Source: Diphasiastrum complanatum (Eukaryota; Streptophyta; Lycopodiopsida; Lycopodiales; Lycopodiaceae). From it: DNA of 64,000 nucleotides. The notes beneath the pieces are model-generated. The model was not told the DNA's origin and made no database searches. It worked only from the letters and a program-made list of their open reading frames with translations. Within the stretch, counting starts at the first letter, position 1. The number at the start of each line of letters is the position of its first letter. Shown one piece after another: positions 11,305 through 26,156 of this stretch. The stretch lies in the NCBI GenBank assembly GCA_029204225.1, contig CM055101.1, positions 45,867,906-45,931,905 on the forward strand. Direction: 5' to 3'. The translations under genes and the position numbers were made by a program.

Positions 11305-11986
11305 TATTAAAAATTCACAATTCTAGCTTGACTAGTTTTGGTCATATGACTTGTAAATAGTTAGATGGTCATGATGTGGCTTGTCACACGTGCCAAATAG
11401 CATAGGATTCCATTCATAAGGATGTTTTCAAGTAGAACTAAGTGTTAGAACCTTTGGAATGAGTCCAAATTATGCTTAGATACAAGGGAGAAAAAATAGG
11501 AGCTATTTTTGGTAATTTTTGCATTGTTGAGGGATCTCCAAGATTCCAACCCTAACTTGGTAGGGATGAAAGATCCACCAAAATTAGCATTAGGGATAGG
11601 TTTAGGGCTACTCATACCTGCCCAAAACCGTGATGGATCATGTATATATAGGTGATGATATCTCACCAAAATCAATCAAGCAATTTCATGTTTTTTCTCT
11701 CATAATGGTGCAATTGCTCTCTATGTTCATAATTGTTTGAGTACTTGTGATTACTAATGATTATAGGATTGAATGTAGGTCTGGTGTACAGTACTCAGAC
11801 TGTGGGAGGCCGTACTTTCACACGTGTGAAGTCTTTTTCAAGGATTTGGGCCATTTAGTGAGGTTCAAGCATAGATTTTTGATGGATTTTGATGGTTCAA
11901 CTTGTGCTAATCTTATGAAATCATAATCTATTGTTTCCCTCATCATTTCAAGTGTTTTAGGATCCTTATTTGCTGTAATTTTTACA
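11305..11986 (+). mobile_element. 3' LTR of a plus-strand copia (682 bp)
   Basis: This is a direct repeat, very similar over its whole length, of the LTR at 35550-36225. It ends GCTGTAATTTTTACA. It has TATATATA at 11643-11650 and ACACGTGT at 11820-11827 at the same relative places as its relative. Its first bases are TATT rather than TGTT, a terminal mutation. The polypurine tract just upstream shows it is a 3' LTR rather than a solo LTR. Confidence 0.85.
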
Positions 11987-13439
11987 GTTTGGTTGTAATT
12001 TTTGAATGATACTTCATTGTAGCTCAATCATAGATGTAAGTATGTATGATAATGTTTATGCATTTTCAACATTCACATCACTGTCGAATATTTATTCAAC
12101 ATCATTATCACTTATTTCCAGCACCCATTAAATTCCACTACGATTGGTCCTTGGGTTCCTTGTTTTTCGATCCTAGCACCCCTCAACGAGCTTCGGCCAC
12201 CAGGATCAACTCGTCATTGTCCATGTTTACTGTTGTGCATCTCTCACGACCTCTCAACATGCAAAAATGATTGAAGAATGGCATCGCACTCAATGGCTAC
12301 CAAGAAGCTCCCACATCTTTGGCCCTTTAAGAGACACAGATGCACAGGCCATGGACGGCTATGGGAGACTAATTTAAAAGATACGAAAGGAGCAAGACAA
12401 AGCTGAGGCCGCACAAAAGAGGCCCATATTTAAAGAAAGGTGCCATGGGCCTGGTGATACTTTAGCAATAGGGGCACAAGCTCAAGAAGTATTTCAATGG
12501 AACACATGAATACTTATAAAAGCCACACCTTACATGAAATGACCTAATGAGTCAGTACATTTTGTATGACATCCTATGTGTATAAGTCCAACTTGAAGTG
12601 CCAACCTTTAATATTCAAAAAAATGGCCCAAGTATGCATCTTGCGTTTATAAGCAACTTGTGGTCTCGATTAGTTAGCATGGGGCAATAAAACATTTTTA
12701 GAAAACTTCCAAGGTTAAACTTAGACTTTTAAATCAAAATTCAACTTTAGAACATGTAAGGTTTAAAAGTTTCCCAAGTTAGATCCAAAAGTGATGTCTC
12801 TTGCCTACTTATAGACAATGTCCTAATCCAACTAACATAACTATCTTGAAGGATAGTTAGCTTTTGTTAAGCCTTATCAACTGTATGTAAGCCCTTCTTG
12901 GCCTATTGTTAAACAATACTACTCAACATTTGCTCAAAATAATTTGCCACTGCATTTGATCTTGTTACAAGAACATCCACGTCATGTTATCTTGTCAAGG
13001 AACCAGTTGAATATTTATAAGCAATTTCTAGTCCATATGCAGATCAAACAAAATCGGCAACGACCAAAGAGTATCAATCTCTCATAAAAAATTAGACATG
13101 GACCATTATGGAATTGCCAATCCGTAAGAATGTCGTTTCTTGAAAATGGAATTATTGAATTAATTACAAATTTGAATGCCCAATTGATTGTTGGAAGGGC
13201 CAAATCGGTTGTAAGGGGACTTTTCCACATTTCAAACATTGACTTTTCGAAAACTTATAGTAGAGACTAGAAAACATATGTTTATCAGACTTTTACTATC
13301 ATTTGCAGTAGTTGTAGTTGGAAGTTCATCAGATGGATGTACAAACAACATTTTCAAATTGTATTCTTGAGAAAGACATTTACATGTCTCTACGTTTATG
13401 AGCTGAAAAGAAAATTACATCATACATAGGATTCATCAA
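11987..13439. other. No gene recognised
   Basis: AT-rich sequence of about 1.45 kb. No open frame resembles a known protein and no LTR termini were found. Some may be very decayed copia pol upstream of 13440, but no motif supports this. Confidence 0.5.
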
Positions 13440-14480
13440 ATTATTCAATTCTTTATAGAACATGAATTTGTATCAAGTTTAGCTAATTGTAATGTATATT
13501 ACAAATCAATTCATTCATCTTTTGTTATTATTACACTATATGTTAATGACATATTACTTTTTAGTAATGACATTCAAATCATAAAGATGTCAAGGCCCAT
13601 TTATGCCTTGGTATTCAAATATTCATGCATTGGGCCTAAAGATTAATTTATATCAATGAATAAATGTACATACATGATTTGCTATTGTAACACAATATGG
13701 CTGATTGAAAACTAGCCAAATCACCAACGGATACAAGTTCACAATTTTTGAAGGATCAATATCCGCAATTTGTGCAAGAAGTGGATCATATGAAACTCTA
13801 TCTTTATCATTCAATTATTGATTCTCTTATGTATGCCATGATATGTACTATAATTGACATCCCTTATTCAATTAGTACGTTGTTGAGCCAATGTATGTTG
13901 AATCCAGATTTCATACATTGGAAAAGTCTATTAAAAATTATTAGATACTTGCAATCGACTAAAAATTATTACATTTGTTATGGAGGAAATATGAATAATA
14001 ATTCAAATATGAACTTAATTTTACTTCAAGGTTTTATAGACGCAGACTGGACTAGAGATGTTGACAGGTGAAAGTCGACCTCAAGATATGTCTTTGTATT
14101 CAACAATGGTCTTGTCTCATGGAATAGCAAGAAGCAAAAGTCTACTACATTATCTTTGACAAAGGCCAAATACGTAGTTGTTGGTGTTTATTACTAGATG
14201 TCAACCTTCATCAATGAAAATCTACTTTTGTATTTTGTGATAATAGAGTACAATTGCTTTATCACTGAATCTCATGCATCATTCGAGGAGCAAACGCATT
14301 GAGATAAGTATCATTTTGTTAGAGACAAAGTACTCGAATGGGAGATCATTCTAATATTTTGTAGAATAGAATTCATGGCAGCAGACATTTTCACAAAGGT
14401 ATTAGCAATTAACAATCATACCAAATTTAGCAACATGCTAAAATTATTAGATCAATTTTTCAGGATCCATATTAAGGGTG
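13440..14480 (+). pseudogene. Strongly decayed Ty1-copia reverse transcriptase / RNase H
   Basis: In one frame near 13510-13570 a reverse transcriptase motif survives as TLYVNDILLFSND (normally YVDD, with the first Asp now Asn). After frame breaks, 13748-14071 gives the end of reverse transcriptase (a SLMYAM...IDIPYSIS block corresponding to the usual SLMYA...RPDI block) and RNase H start GFIDADWTRDVD. Then NNGLVSWNSKKQKSTTLS and an AxIFTK-like end near 14390 appear with stops between them. It is far more mutated than the other copia copies, so this is an old insertion. Confidence 0.8.
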
Positions 14481-15066
14481 AGTGGTGGATTTCTATCCTC
14501 AATGGAAATCGATAGTAATGAAGATCAGTTCTGAATAGATGTATATAGTCTTTTTTATATATTATACAAAACTACACGCAAGTTTGTAGAGTTCCGACAA
14601 TTTTCAAATTTGGAGGATTATTGAACAAAATTGAAAGGATGTTAAATACTCAAAATAATGGGACAAAAGGTAGACGCTTATCCGCAACAACTCCAAGGAG
14701 ATCTGGAGTAATTAATCTTGAGTGCCATATGGATGACTTATCTCTGAGTCAATTTTTTTAATTTTAGTCGATAAGTTTAGTCGCTTTGTAATAAGCTATC
14801 GTGATTATAGTATGTGTATGATCGATTTATATAATAGAGTAAGTGAATTTATTTGCTTAGTATTATTAGAGTAAGATAACATAAGTACCACATTTGTGTT
14901 ATTCGAATTTTCAATAAACAGATTACTTACACCTACATTCATCTTATTCAAATTTTTTGCTACTATAGTTTGTTGCATTCAACTTGTAGTAGTTGAAAGA
15001 GTCAAGCATACTAAGTTATTGTCGTTCATTTCTTGATTAATCCTCAATTTATGATTTTTTTTGAAA
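14481..15066. other. Possible decayed LTR downstream of the copia relic
   Basis: A purine-rich AAGGGTGAGTGG at about 14473-14484 is placed where a polypurine tract would be, and AT-rich sequence without open frames follows. I could not define LTR ends. Confidence 0.3.
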
Positions 15067-15518
15067 TCACAAAAGTTTAGGATATCCATTATGTGTGTTG
15101 AATCTTGTAAATATTGTGAAGAATTTCATATCATTGAGATCCAAAGTATCTCTTTGATCTTTGGTTAGAAAGACAAGCAACTCACCAATCTCTGATTTCA
15201 TATCTGAGATTCGCTGCTCCATTTTTTCTTTTTTCTTATCCAACATAGACTGGATCACTTGCGCAAGGCTTGAGACCAAACTGAGAGCATCACCAAAATC
15301 TATTGTTGTGGAGGTGGTAGCAGCAGAAGGACCTGATGGTACTGTCCTTGGTTGGCATGGAACAGGTGCCTGTAACTCTTCTTCTTCAAAGAGGTCCTCC
15401 TCTTCATAGCCCTCAGGCACTGTGGCGTCGAACTGCTTTGGTGATTTGACAGCTTGCTTGACCTAAAATGTGGCTGGTGCGGCTTCAGCTTGAGGTTGCT
15501 GGGGTAGCTGGAATGAAT
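15067..15518 (-). pseudogene. C-terminal part of the gypsy aORF (copy C)
   Basis: The minus strand frame contains an acidic PEGYEEEDLFEEEE segment, a Ser/Thr/Pro-rich linker and a charged helical end with a heptad pattern (about 15120-15300). The acidic segment matches the aORF at 38660-38710 of another gypsy copy (VPEGFEEEDIF). It is separated from the rest of its ORF (17429-18430) by the solo LTR insertion and joins it exactly when that insertion and one target duplication are removed. Confidence 0.7.
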
Positions 15519-16551
15519 CTTCATGTAAAATTGTATAGACCAAATTGACCGAGAAATAAAGGCTATCCAATCTTCCATTCTTTTTGTATGAAACGTATTT
15601 TAAATATTAGAGCTTATTACTCTAACTGATGAATTATGAGTGCAGGTATCATTACCTGAAGACAAGAAATGAAACTGTAGATCAATGCTAACAGTTTGAT
15701 ATGCATGTTCTAGAAATAGAATTTAATGATAAACCATTTTATGGTATGAATCCTAACCTTTTCTTAAGGGTATGTGCAAGTACTAAGAAGAGTACCTGAA
15801 GAATGAATTAAAAGAAGCTTCTTAAAGCTTAAAGACGGTACCTGAAGAAGGCTCAATCGATTCTATTAAGAAGGCTCACTCGAGTCTATAAAGACTGGGA
15901 GAAGATACCAAAGGACTGATCACCCTTTGTGTCACACTCCGCTAAGATTGGGGATGGGCAACCCCTAGAAAAAAGGTCCTAGGAATTGATGAAAATCATG
16001 CAAGGTAAGATGGACATATACAAAGCCTTTCCCATGTCATGAAAAACACTTGGGTGAATCCCAATGTTGTAAACAAAAAAATATTCAACTTGAAAGTGGC
16101 TAACATTAAATGTTAAGCTACCTACCTTCCATCCTTATCAATATGTAACTTACCTACTTTTTCACATGGCTTGTAAGCCATAGGACACCTAGGAAAATGT
16201 GCCCTCCTACTCCTCCCCTTTTGCTCTAACTTATGGATAAACACTCTCTCACACCTATACACCTCACCCTCTCACTTTACTTATTCTAGAGTCTCCCTTA
16301 CACCTCTCACACTCATTTTGGACACCTCAGCCACTCCCTAAAGCCTACACATTCCGTATAAAAGGACTATCTCACCCCTCTCCCTCATTATTCTTCTCCC
16401 ATTCAGTTTTGCTTTGCCTCTTGCTTTTGCTTCTATGTGTGTAGGTGCTTGGAAGAAAGCTTGGAGCTATGGCTTGAGGAGGATCTGTCAAGCTTGGATT
16501 GGAATCATTTTTGGAACCACTTACACACACACTCACTTTCTCCTACCTATT

Positions 16552-16553
<2 letters not shown>

Positions 16554-16631
<78 letters not shown>
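16554..16631. repeat. (CT)n microsatellite within the solo LTR
   Basis: About 39 uninterrupted CT units just downstream of the TATA box, in what would be the transcribed leader of the LTR. Confidence 0.95.
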
Positions 16632-16636
<5 letters not shown>

Positions 16637-16639
16637 AAA

Positions 16640-17010
16640 ACTTTCACACCATCCATAAGACTGATGGTCATGCATGTCACACCACCCATGACTTGATGGT
16701 CATGCATGTCACCACATCCATAATTTGATGTCTTTGCATGTCACACCACCCATGACTTGATGGCTTTGCATGTCACACCATCCATAGCTTAATGGTCATG
16801 CATGTTTGATCTGGGAGTTGCATGTCTGATTGGAATTTGAATGTCTGATTTGAGAGCTTGCATGTCTGATTTGGGAACTTGCATGTATGATTTGAAGCTT
16901 GCATGTCAAAACTAGAGCTTGCATGTCATACCATCCCTAGCTTAATGACTTTGCATGTTGGAATCGAAGCTGGCATGTCAGATTGGATTCATGCACGTCA
17001 TGCCTCCTAA
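16640..17010. repeat. Degenerate tandem repeats based on GCATGTCA
   Basis: More than ten irregularly spaced GCATGTC strings occur, first in a unit of about 30 bp containing CACACCA(C/T)CCAT and a TTGATGG-like part, later with shorter spacing. They lie in the downstream half of the solo LTR. Confidence 0.7.
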
Positions 17011-17428
17011 TGTCAAATGACTATGCATGCTCATTTCTTGATCAATAAGTTTTTGCATGTCATTAGAAACCACTTTTCTTGGTATAAGATTCTTTAAGAT
17101 CCAGAATTTGTAAACTTCTTGTTGATGTAAAGATCTAAGAATCCATCTTCCCAAAACCACTGTATATGTAATTAGCCTTGGGCCAATTGATCTTGCATAA
17201 TTTGAAAGAAAATCCTTCGGGGGGGGGGGGAGGGGGTTTCTCCTTAACCCCTCAGCAAGTCCCTTGAATGAATGATTTTTGTGATTGAATGTTAAATTTT
17301 CTCACTAAGTTTTGAGTTCTTTTTCAAGTTCTATTCAACAGTGTTTTGTTGATTTGTTCTTTTTAAGTCACAACTTCTAAAGTCAGGACTTTAGAATTAG
17401 TAGACCTTCACTTCAAGTTCACACTTCA

Positions 17429-18430
17429 ACACCAGTAGCAGTATCATGGAATTGTTCAAATCCTCTTCCAGGGGATTGGAGTTCAAAGGGCACAGGGCTC
17501 TAGGGCATTTCGAAAACTTTTGAGGCCCCAAGGGGGTCGGAATCATCGAACATATCTATAAAATACTGCATGTTTGGGGAAACAACTTTTGTGTGTGGAG
17601 GTGAGGCGGCCTGGGCAGCTGTGATGAGAATGATAGCCCCAATGGTCACAAACTGTCCGTGAGAGGAAGCAGAGGCGAGGGAAGCATCAGAGGTGGGGGG
17701 AATAGGGAGTTCAATGCGAACAACAACAAGGGGTGGAAGCGCAGTTGATAATGTCTGCCTAGTACGACATTGTGATGTGGAAGGCGAGTCAAAAATGATG
17801 ATCTCGCTGAGTGGACGACGTCGACTATGTGAACTGGAGGCCTGGTGAGATGACTAGGCCGATGCTTCTTGATAAATAGAAAGCATAGAATCCAAGCAAA
17901 ACCCATGGACGTATGACTCAACTATCCTATGCAAGATCTGAGAAGTAATGCGGTCTTTCCTGAGGTTGCCAACCATCAGGAAATCATTAAGAAGCTGAGC
18001 AGCAGCATGTATGGCAGGCTCAGTAATGGCTTCTAGGAGGTAGCCGTCATTGGTCCAATGCAAATCATTTGTAAGGTCAATATAAGGCTTAATAGCATGT
18101 TGGCTTGCTTATGGTTTGGTGACGCTTGGGTACCAGATGCTATCCCTATGGCAGTTCAGTCACGCGCACCTTGTGTGTGGCTCCCTGGAAAGTGATGTAA
18201 AACTTGGATTTATCCTCCTTTCAAGTACTGAAGGCAAGAGTGATAAAATCCATGTTGATTCTCCCTGAAAAGGCTCTCTCATGAATACCCATTGTAGTAA
18301 ACAGAGGCTCCGCAAGGGTCGTCCATTGAGTGACCATGTTCGTGCTAGGAAGGATCATGATATCCGTTGTAGATGGGACATCTTGATGGATAGTATAACG
18401 TGGTGACTGAGATGTATCTGTGGAAAACAT
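17429..18430 (-). pseudogene. Gypsy aORF (copy C), N-terminal and middle part
   Basis: A Met near 18430 (MFSTDTSQSP) starts a frame that aligns with the aORF of the large gypsy element (58731 on). Shared blocks include TMGIHERAFSGRINM against AMGFYPALFHSEINM, and LLEAITEPAIHAAAQLLN against LIEAIMEPVIQTAAHLLN. A Ser/Arg/Pro-rich linker and an acidic DDSDPLGAS block follow. Several frame breaks and stops occur. Compared with copy D (37828 on), a segment of about 150 bases after RIVES is absent. The N-terminal domain recalls the Athila ORF1 / plant putative transposon-protein type, but that is a weak resemblance. Its function is not known to me. Confidence 0.7.
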
Positions 18431-19236
18431 GATGATCAGAAATGAAAAAGAATATGCGCGAGTGTATAACAAAAAATAGTTCAGAATTTTTTTAAGGCTT
18501 TGGTCGCTGGAAAAATTGGCAAGAGCTTCGCTAGCACAAGTGAGGAATGAATCGAATTCAACCAACTTATAGGTGAGTTTAGAGGGTCCATTACACTGAA
18601 TACTAGTTTGGCTGATCAGTTCTGAACAACAATTTGCAGGCTTGTACAATACTGTGAAAGTAGGCTATAAAAATCTCGGCGAAGGTTTCTGAGGCTCTGA
18701 ACCTATCTGACGAATGTTTTCCAGGGTTGGCGAAGGATGAACCTTCGCCCAAGAGGGTCCTTCGCCCAAGTACTGTCATAAATGCAATTTTTCAAGATCT
18801 GAAACTATGGCCAACCTAATTTTGACATTTTAAGACCATCTAGCATGTTAGCGAAGGTTTCTAAGGAGAGTAAGGTACTCGGCGAAGGTTCTCAAAATGG
18901 CATATTGCTGATCATTCGCCTAACTCAAGAAAGAGACTTTTTATGGAAAATAATCTTCGCCCAACTCAATATAGGTATATCTGAAGTGGATGTACAATCT
19001 GAAAGCTCAGCAAAGGTTTCCAATACTGTATAGGCAACATATGACCAAAAGTCATTTTCCGTCAAAAATACTTTCCTTTCCTCTTTTTCCATTTTGATGA
19101 CTTTTCTGACTTTTGCTCATCAGGCCTTCCTCATTTTTTTTTTTTTGTCTTTTTTGTCTTTTCCAAACAAAACTTAACAATTAGATATTGAAAACAAAAA
19201 ATTTGAAAAACAAATAAAATTAAAAAATCATTTAGA
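18431..19236 (-). other. Spacer between gypsy integrase and aORF, with GCGAAGGTT motif cluster
   Basis: This non-coding segment lies between the integrase stop (19237) and the aORF start. It holds about ten copies, in both orientations, of GCGAAGGTT or its complement between 18678 and 19021. A block at 18503-18558 is conserved at the DNA level with 58483-58540 of the large gypsy element (shared TGCTAGCGAAGCTCT), just upstream of each aORF. Confidence 0.65.
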
Positions 19237-21217
19237 TCATGCTTGTTGAACTGGCAGAGTAGGTTGCCAAAACTTGCATAATCGGTTGTCATTCACTGGA
19301 GTATCAAATCGTTTTCCGTCCAAGTGCTCAAGAATTACTGCATCATAGTTCAGAGTTTCCTTCACTTTATACGGGCCTTCACTGGTAAACTTCAATTTTC
19401 CCTTGATCAGCTTGGTTTTGTACATCAGTGCGAGATCTCCTGCTTTTATATCCTTTTTGTGCAATCGACGATTGTGCCATGCCTTGCAGCGGGCTTTCTC
19501 TGTTGCTAACGCATGAACTGTCATCAATCGTGTTTCGCATAATTTGTGCAATGCTTCATGACGTAGTTGTCAAGACTTATCATCATTAAACCGTTATGTT
19601 GTCGCTATGCGTAAAGATGGGATTAAAAATTCAATCGGCATGACAACATCTTGATCATAAACCAGTTGAAAGGGTGTTTGATTTGTACTACTTTTGTAAG
19701 CGATTCTGAATGCCCATAATGCTGCATACAGTTTATGTTCCCAATCAGATTGACTCGCTTCAACTATTTTCGGCATAATAGTGCAGAGAATCTTATTGGA
19801 AGATTCAACTTGGCCATTTCCTCTAGGTAGTAAGGAGTACTAAATCTGTATATAACAAAAAAATCTTCTAGTAAACACTTTATTGTTTGATTAACAAAGT
19901 GTGTACCCCGGTCACTGACAATCTCGATCGGACATCCAAATCTGATAATAATATTTTCATAGAGAAACTTGGCTGTAGATTTCGCATCAGCAACTTTGAC
20001 AACTTTGGCTTCAACCCACTTGGTTATATAATCAGTTTTTACGATAATGTATCAGGCCTGAGATCCTTGCACGACAGGATGAATAGGACCAACATAATCC
20101 AGTCCCCATTTTTCGAACGGTGCTTGCAATAAAACCAGATGCAAGGGTTCATAGTTCTGTCTAGTAGGCTGTCGTGTTCGCTGACAAACATCACATGTCT
20201 GAATATAATTTTATGTGTCCTTATGAAGCGTAGGCCACAAACAACCTAATTGCAAAAGTTTGCGAACCGTAATATCTATAGAGAAATGTCCTCCGCCCAT
20301 GCCATCATGTGAAAACATGATTAAATCTGGTATTTCATGTGGTAAAACACATCTACGTAGAATATTGCTTGATCCACGACGATATAATTGTCCCGCAATC
20401 AATTGATAAGGTTGAGCCTTATGAATCAATTGCGTTTTCTGTACTTTTGTCAAAGAGTCATTCAGTTGTCCTAGCATCAGGTACTCAACAATATCTGCTG
20501 CCCACTCAAGTATTGCTTCTACATAGAACAATGCAGCATCTGGTAATTCATCATCCACTTCAGTATTGACTGGTGCGGATTCAATTCGTGAAACGTGATC
20601 GGCTAGATAATGTTGCTTCCCCTTTCGAACCACAATTTGAAAGTCAAATTCAGTCAATAATAGTAACCATCTTGCCATACGTCCAGTATTGCACATCTTG
20701 TTTACCAAGTAAAGTAATGGCTGGTGATCCATATAAAATGCAAAGTGCGTTTCCATGAGGTAGTGACGAAATTTTCGAACATAAAAAATCATGGCTAACG
20801 CTTCACGTTCTGTTGTTGAATAGTTCTTCTCCGAATCTGTAAGTTGTCTGCTTGCAAATCGTATAGGATAGTCCTTCTTATAGTCACTGGCTACGTCAAA
20901 ACTAATCCAATGGCATATTCCGAGACATCCGTGTGAACATGAAATTCAACCGTCCAATTTGGAGAACGCAGTATCGGTGCTGAAGTTAATGTTTTTTTTA
21001 AATTTTCAAAGGCTTCTAACTCCTCTACTGTTCAAATAGGAACAATAGTTAGTTTGTATATAGGTTGTGCTAAATCCGCAAAGAAGATAATAAAAATTTG
21101 ATAGTAGTTCGCATGACCCATAAACACATAAACTCCATGAATCGTTGTTGGCGGTGGCAATTCCACAATAATTTCGATTTTAGAATAATCTGTGGCAATG
21201 CCATGTCTCGATATCAC
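19237..21217 (-). pseudogene. Ty3-gypsy pol relic: RT end, RNase H, integrase (copy C)
   Basis: In minus-strand order: reverse transcriptase thumb/connection (21217-21032), RNase H (about 20970-20560) with the YMDHQPLLYLVN motif, integrase H2C2 zinc finger region, and integrase core with KTDYITKWVEA, IVSDRGTHFVN and RGNGQVESSNK read across a one-base frameshift. The integrase C-terminus ends FWQPTLPVQQA at 19237. No chromodomain is visible. The catalytic Glu codon is intact (complement of 19804-19806), which makes this copy the reference for the mutated integrase of the large element. Several stops and frameshifts make it a relic. Gag, protease and most of the reverse transcriptase are missing beyond 21217. 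Confidence 0.85.
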
Positions 21218-21222
21218 AATGT

Positions 21223-22087
21223 ACCCAATTATTCAAATTTGAATCTACTCAAACTCGTATTCTAACTTTCCCACACTTTCAAAAAGTGTCCATTCAAATG
21301 AAATTTAGACTAATGAACTCTGAAAAGTCAACCTCTAAGTCTAAAACAAGTTTTGGCCTCAATATGCCAAATATGAAAACATAGCAATATGTGATGAAAC
21401 TAGTTGAATTTTTCACACTCCCTCTTCAACTAGTTTGAGCATAGACTTTGATAACACTCCAAGTGAAGTCCTATGCTTCATGAACAAGTCTTTTCCCAAT
21501 TCTTTGGTTCAGAAGATATCAGCTACACATTTCCTTGAAGACACATGTTGAAGCTCCACCTCCTTTGCAATGACTTGCTCCCTCACAAAGTGATATTGTA
21601 TCTCAATATGCTTGCTCCTAGCATGAAAAATAGTATTGGATGCCATTCTTTGGGCTGATTGATTGTCACAAAAGATGATTGGTCTCTCTGAAAAATACAG
21701 CAAGTGAAGATCCTTGATCATCCTCTTGATCCATACCATCTCCTTTGTGCAATGTATAAGAGCTTTGTACTCGGCCTCACTAGATGACAATGAGATAGTG
21801 GCTTGTTTCTTTGACATCCATGATATAGCTCCATCACCTATGAAAATACAATAAGCACTAATGGATTTCCTATCCATTACATCTCCAACATAGTCCAAAT
21901 ATGAAAATCCAAATAGATTAGATGATGATCCCTCATACAATATGCCAAAATCTCGAGTTCCAATGATGTACCTCAAAATTTTCTTTCCTAGCTTCCAATG
22001 CTCCTCACTAGGATCTTGCATGAATTGACTCAATCTTTCAACACAATAGCTTAGATCAGGTCTAGTAATGGTTAGATAGATGAGTGA
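21223..22087 (-). pseudogene. Copia 3' end (partial LTR plus RNase H), same family as 61456-64000
   Basis: Positions 21223-21417 match the 5' portion of the LTR at 61456-62094 and end in TTCACA, followed by the polypurine tract (complement of 21418-21430, GAAGAGGGAG). The minus frame 22087-21509 encodes the end of reverse transcriptase (SLIYLTITRPDLSY) and RNase H (SYLDYVGDVMD, SWMSKKQATISLSSSEAEYKAL, CDNQSAQRMASN). It ends at 22087 where a second copia LTR is joined. The LTR is cut at 21223 beside the gypsy relic. Confidence 0.85.
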
Positions 22088-22088
22088 C

Positions 22089-22358
22089 TTAGAATTTGCT
22101 TCAAACAGGAACACAGATCATGCTACAGAGTAACACAGACAGAAAACACTCTCCACAGCAAGCTCACATAGCAACTGTATTTCTCAAAATGAAATCACAC
22201 TGTACATACAGTTGTTCACTCAGGAAACTGATGCATGATCCAGGTTGCCGTTGGCAGGACGCGTGTCCCATCGACTTGCCTCGTGGCGAGGCCAACTGAT
22301 CCTTATCAACTGATAGGACCCACAGTACAGTAGCACAGTGATTCTACTTTAATTCTAA
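22089..22358 (-). mobile_element. 3' LTR of a second copia (about 270 bp)
   Basis: The ends TTAGAATT and AATTCTAA form an inverted repeat, and a polypurine tract (complement of 22359-22370, AAGGGAGAGAG) adjoins. The termini are not TG/CA, so the exact ends may be mutated or off by one or two bases. It interrupts the preceding copia after a GAGTGA string that continues as GAGTGAACCAAC in the intact relative at 62757. Confidence 0.65.
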
Positions 22359-23535
22359 CTCTCTCCCTTAAAGTAGAGTCTACTTTTTATATAGTCATAT
22401 ACATAGCTTTAAAGTCAACAAACTTTAAGTACAGAAAGCTTTGATCTAAACTTATCAAACTTTTCTCCAACAAGTGGCTTAGTGAAAATATCAACTAGTT
22501 GTTCTTCTGTGCTATAATGAACAACATGAATTTCATGACTCAGCAGCCTCTCACGTATAAAGTGATACTGAATCTCAATGTGTTTACTTCTTGCATGGAA
22601 CACTGGATTCTTTGCTAGCTGAATGCCACTCTGACTATCGCTATGTAATGTCGTGGAAATTTTCTGCTTCATGCCAACTTCTTCCAAGATTTGTCTCAAC
22701 CATATAGCTTCTTGTGCTATACTATACATTGCCTTATACTCTGCTTCTATGGTGGATAGAGCAATTATACTTTGCTTCTTACTAGACCAGGAAAAGCAAC
22801 TACCACAATACTGGAATACATACCCTGTGGTGGATCTATGATCATCATAGTCACCTCCCCAATCCGCATCCACATAGCCACACAACTCAGGTAAACCATC
22901 ACGCTCCCTGTAAATCAAGCCATACTCTGAAGTGCCTTTCACATAACGCAAAATGCGTTTAGCCACCTTCCAATGCGTTTTCGTAGGTGCTGCCATAAAC
23001 TGACTTACAATGCCAACAACATAGCATATATCTGGTCTAGTCATGGTAAGGTAGATCAAGCTCCCTACTAACTGCCTATACAACGTAACATCAAATGACT
23101 GTGACTCATCAAGCTTAGAAAGCTTTTTAACTGGATCAATAGGAGTATTCACAGGTTTGCAATCCTGCAACCTAAACCTATGCAGCAACTCTTTGACATA
23201 CTTCACCTGTCGCAGTCAAACCCACTTCGTGTCCTTTTTGCCACACCTCTACTCCAAGGCAATAATGCATCAGGTTGAGATCTATCATCTCAAATTGTTC
23301 CATGAGATCTTTCTTGATCATATCTATCATCTCTTGATTATTTCCCATAATAATCAAGTTATCAACATAAAGAGCAATCAAAGCAACCATACCATCAAAG
23401 CATAAGACATATAGATTTGGATCAGAATGTGTTCTCACCATCCCCTTTGAAGAGAAGTAGGCATCAATCCTACTATACCATGCACGTGGTGCCTATTTAA
23501 GACCATAAAGCACTTTTTTCAAGCGACATATAGTC
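22359..23535 (-). pseudogene. Second copia: reverse transcriptase end and RNase H
   Basis: The minus frame 23206-22415 is open for 263 codons and covers the reverse transcriptase C-terminus (LVGSLIYLTMTRPDICY) and a complete copia RNase H (GYVDADWGGDYDDHRSTTGY, SWSSKKQSIIALSTIEAEYK, HSDSQSGIQLAKN, VDIFTKPL). Upstream, 23441-23178 keeps LIALYVDNLIIMG, where the catalytic YVDD has become YVDN. An LKKVLYGLK string follows at about 23500 before the sequence ends at about 23535. Everything 5' of this is missing. Confidence 0.85.

Positions 23536-26156
<2,621 letters not shown>

Larger units (their letters stand above)
15519..17428 (+). mobile_element. Solo LTR (15524-17423) with perfect CTTCA target duplication
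   Basis: The inserted segment starts TGTAAAATTG at 15524 and ends GTTCACA at 17423. It is flanked by CTTCA at 15519-15523 and 17424-17428. Removing it plus one CTTCA restores continuous aORF sequence that aligns with 38575-38600 of a second copy (GGTGTTGAAGAT...CCAGCAACCT), which is strong proof of the boundaries. A TATAAAA at 16357-16363 suggests plus orientation. At 1.9 kb it is a long LTR; no primer-binding site or coding region is inside, so a solo LTR is the simplest reading. A short non-autonomous element is the alternative. Confidence 0.8.

Noticed and set aside
11305-11986. Interpreting this as a solo LTR
   Set aside because: A polypurine tract and an RNase H tail directly precede it, so it is a 3' LTR of a truncated element.
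16640-17010. CRISPR-like regularly spaced repeats
   Set aside because: Repeat units and spacing are irregular, the spacers share sequence, and the context is a plant LTR.
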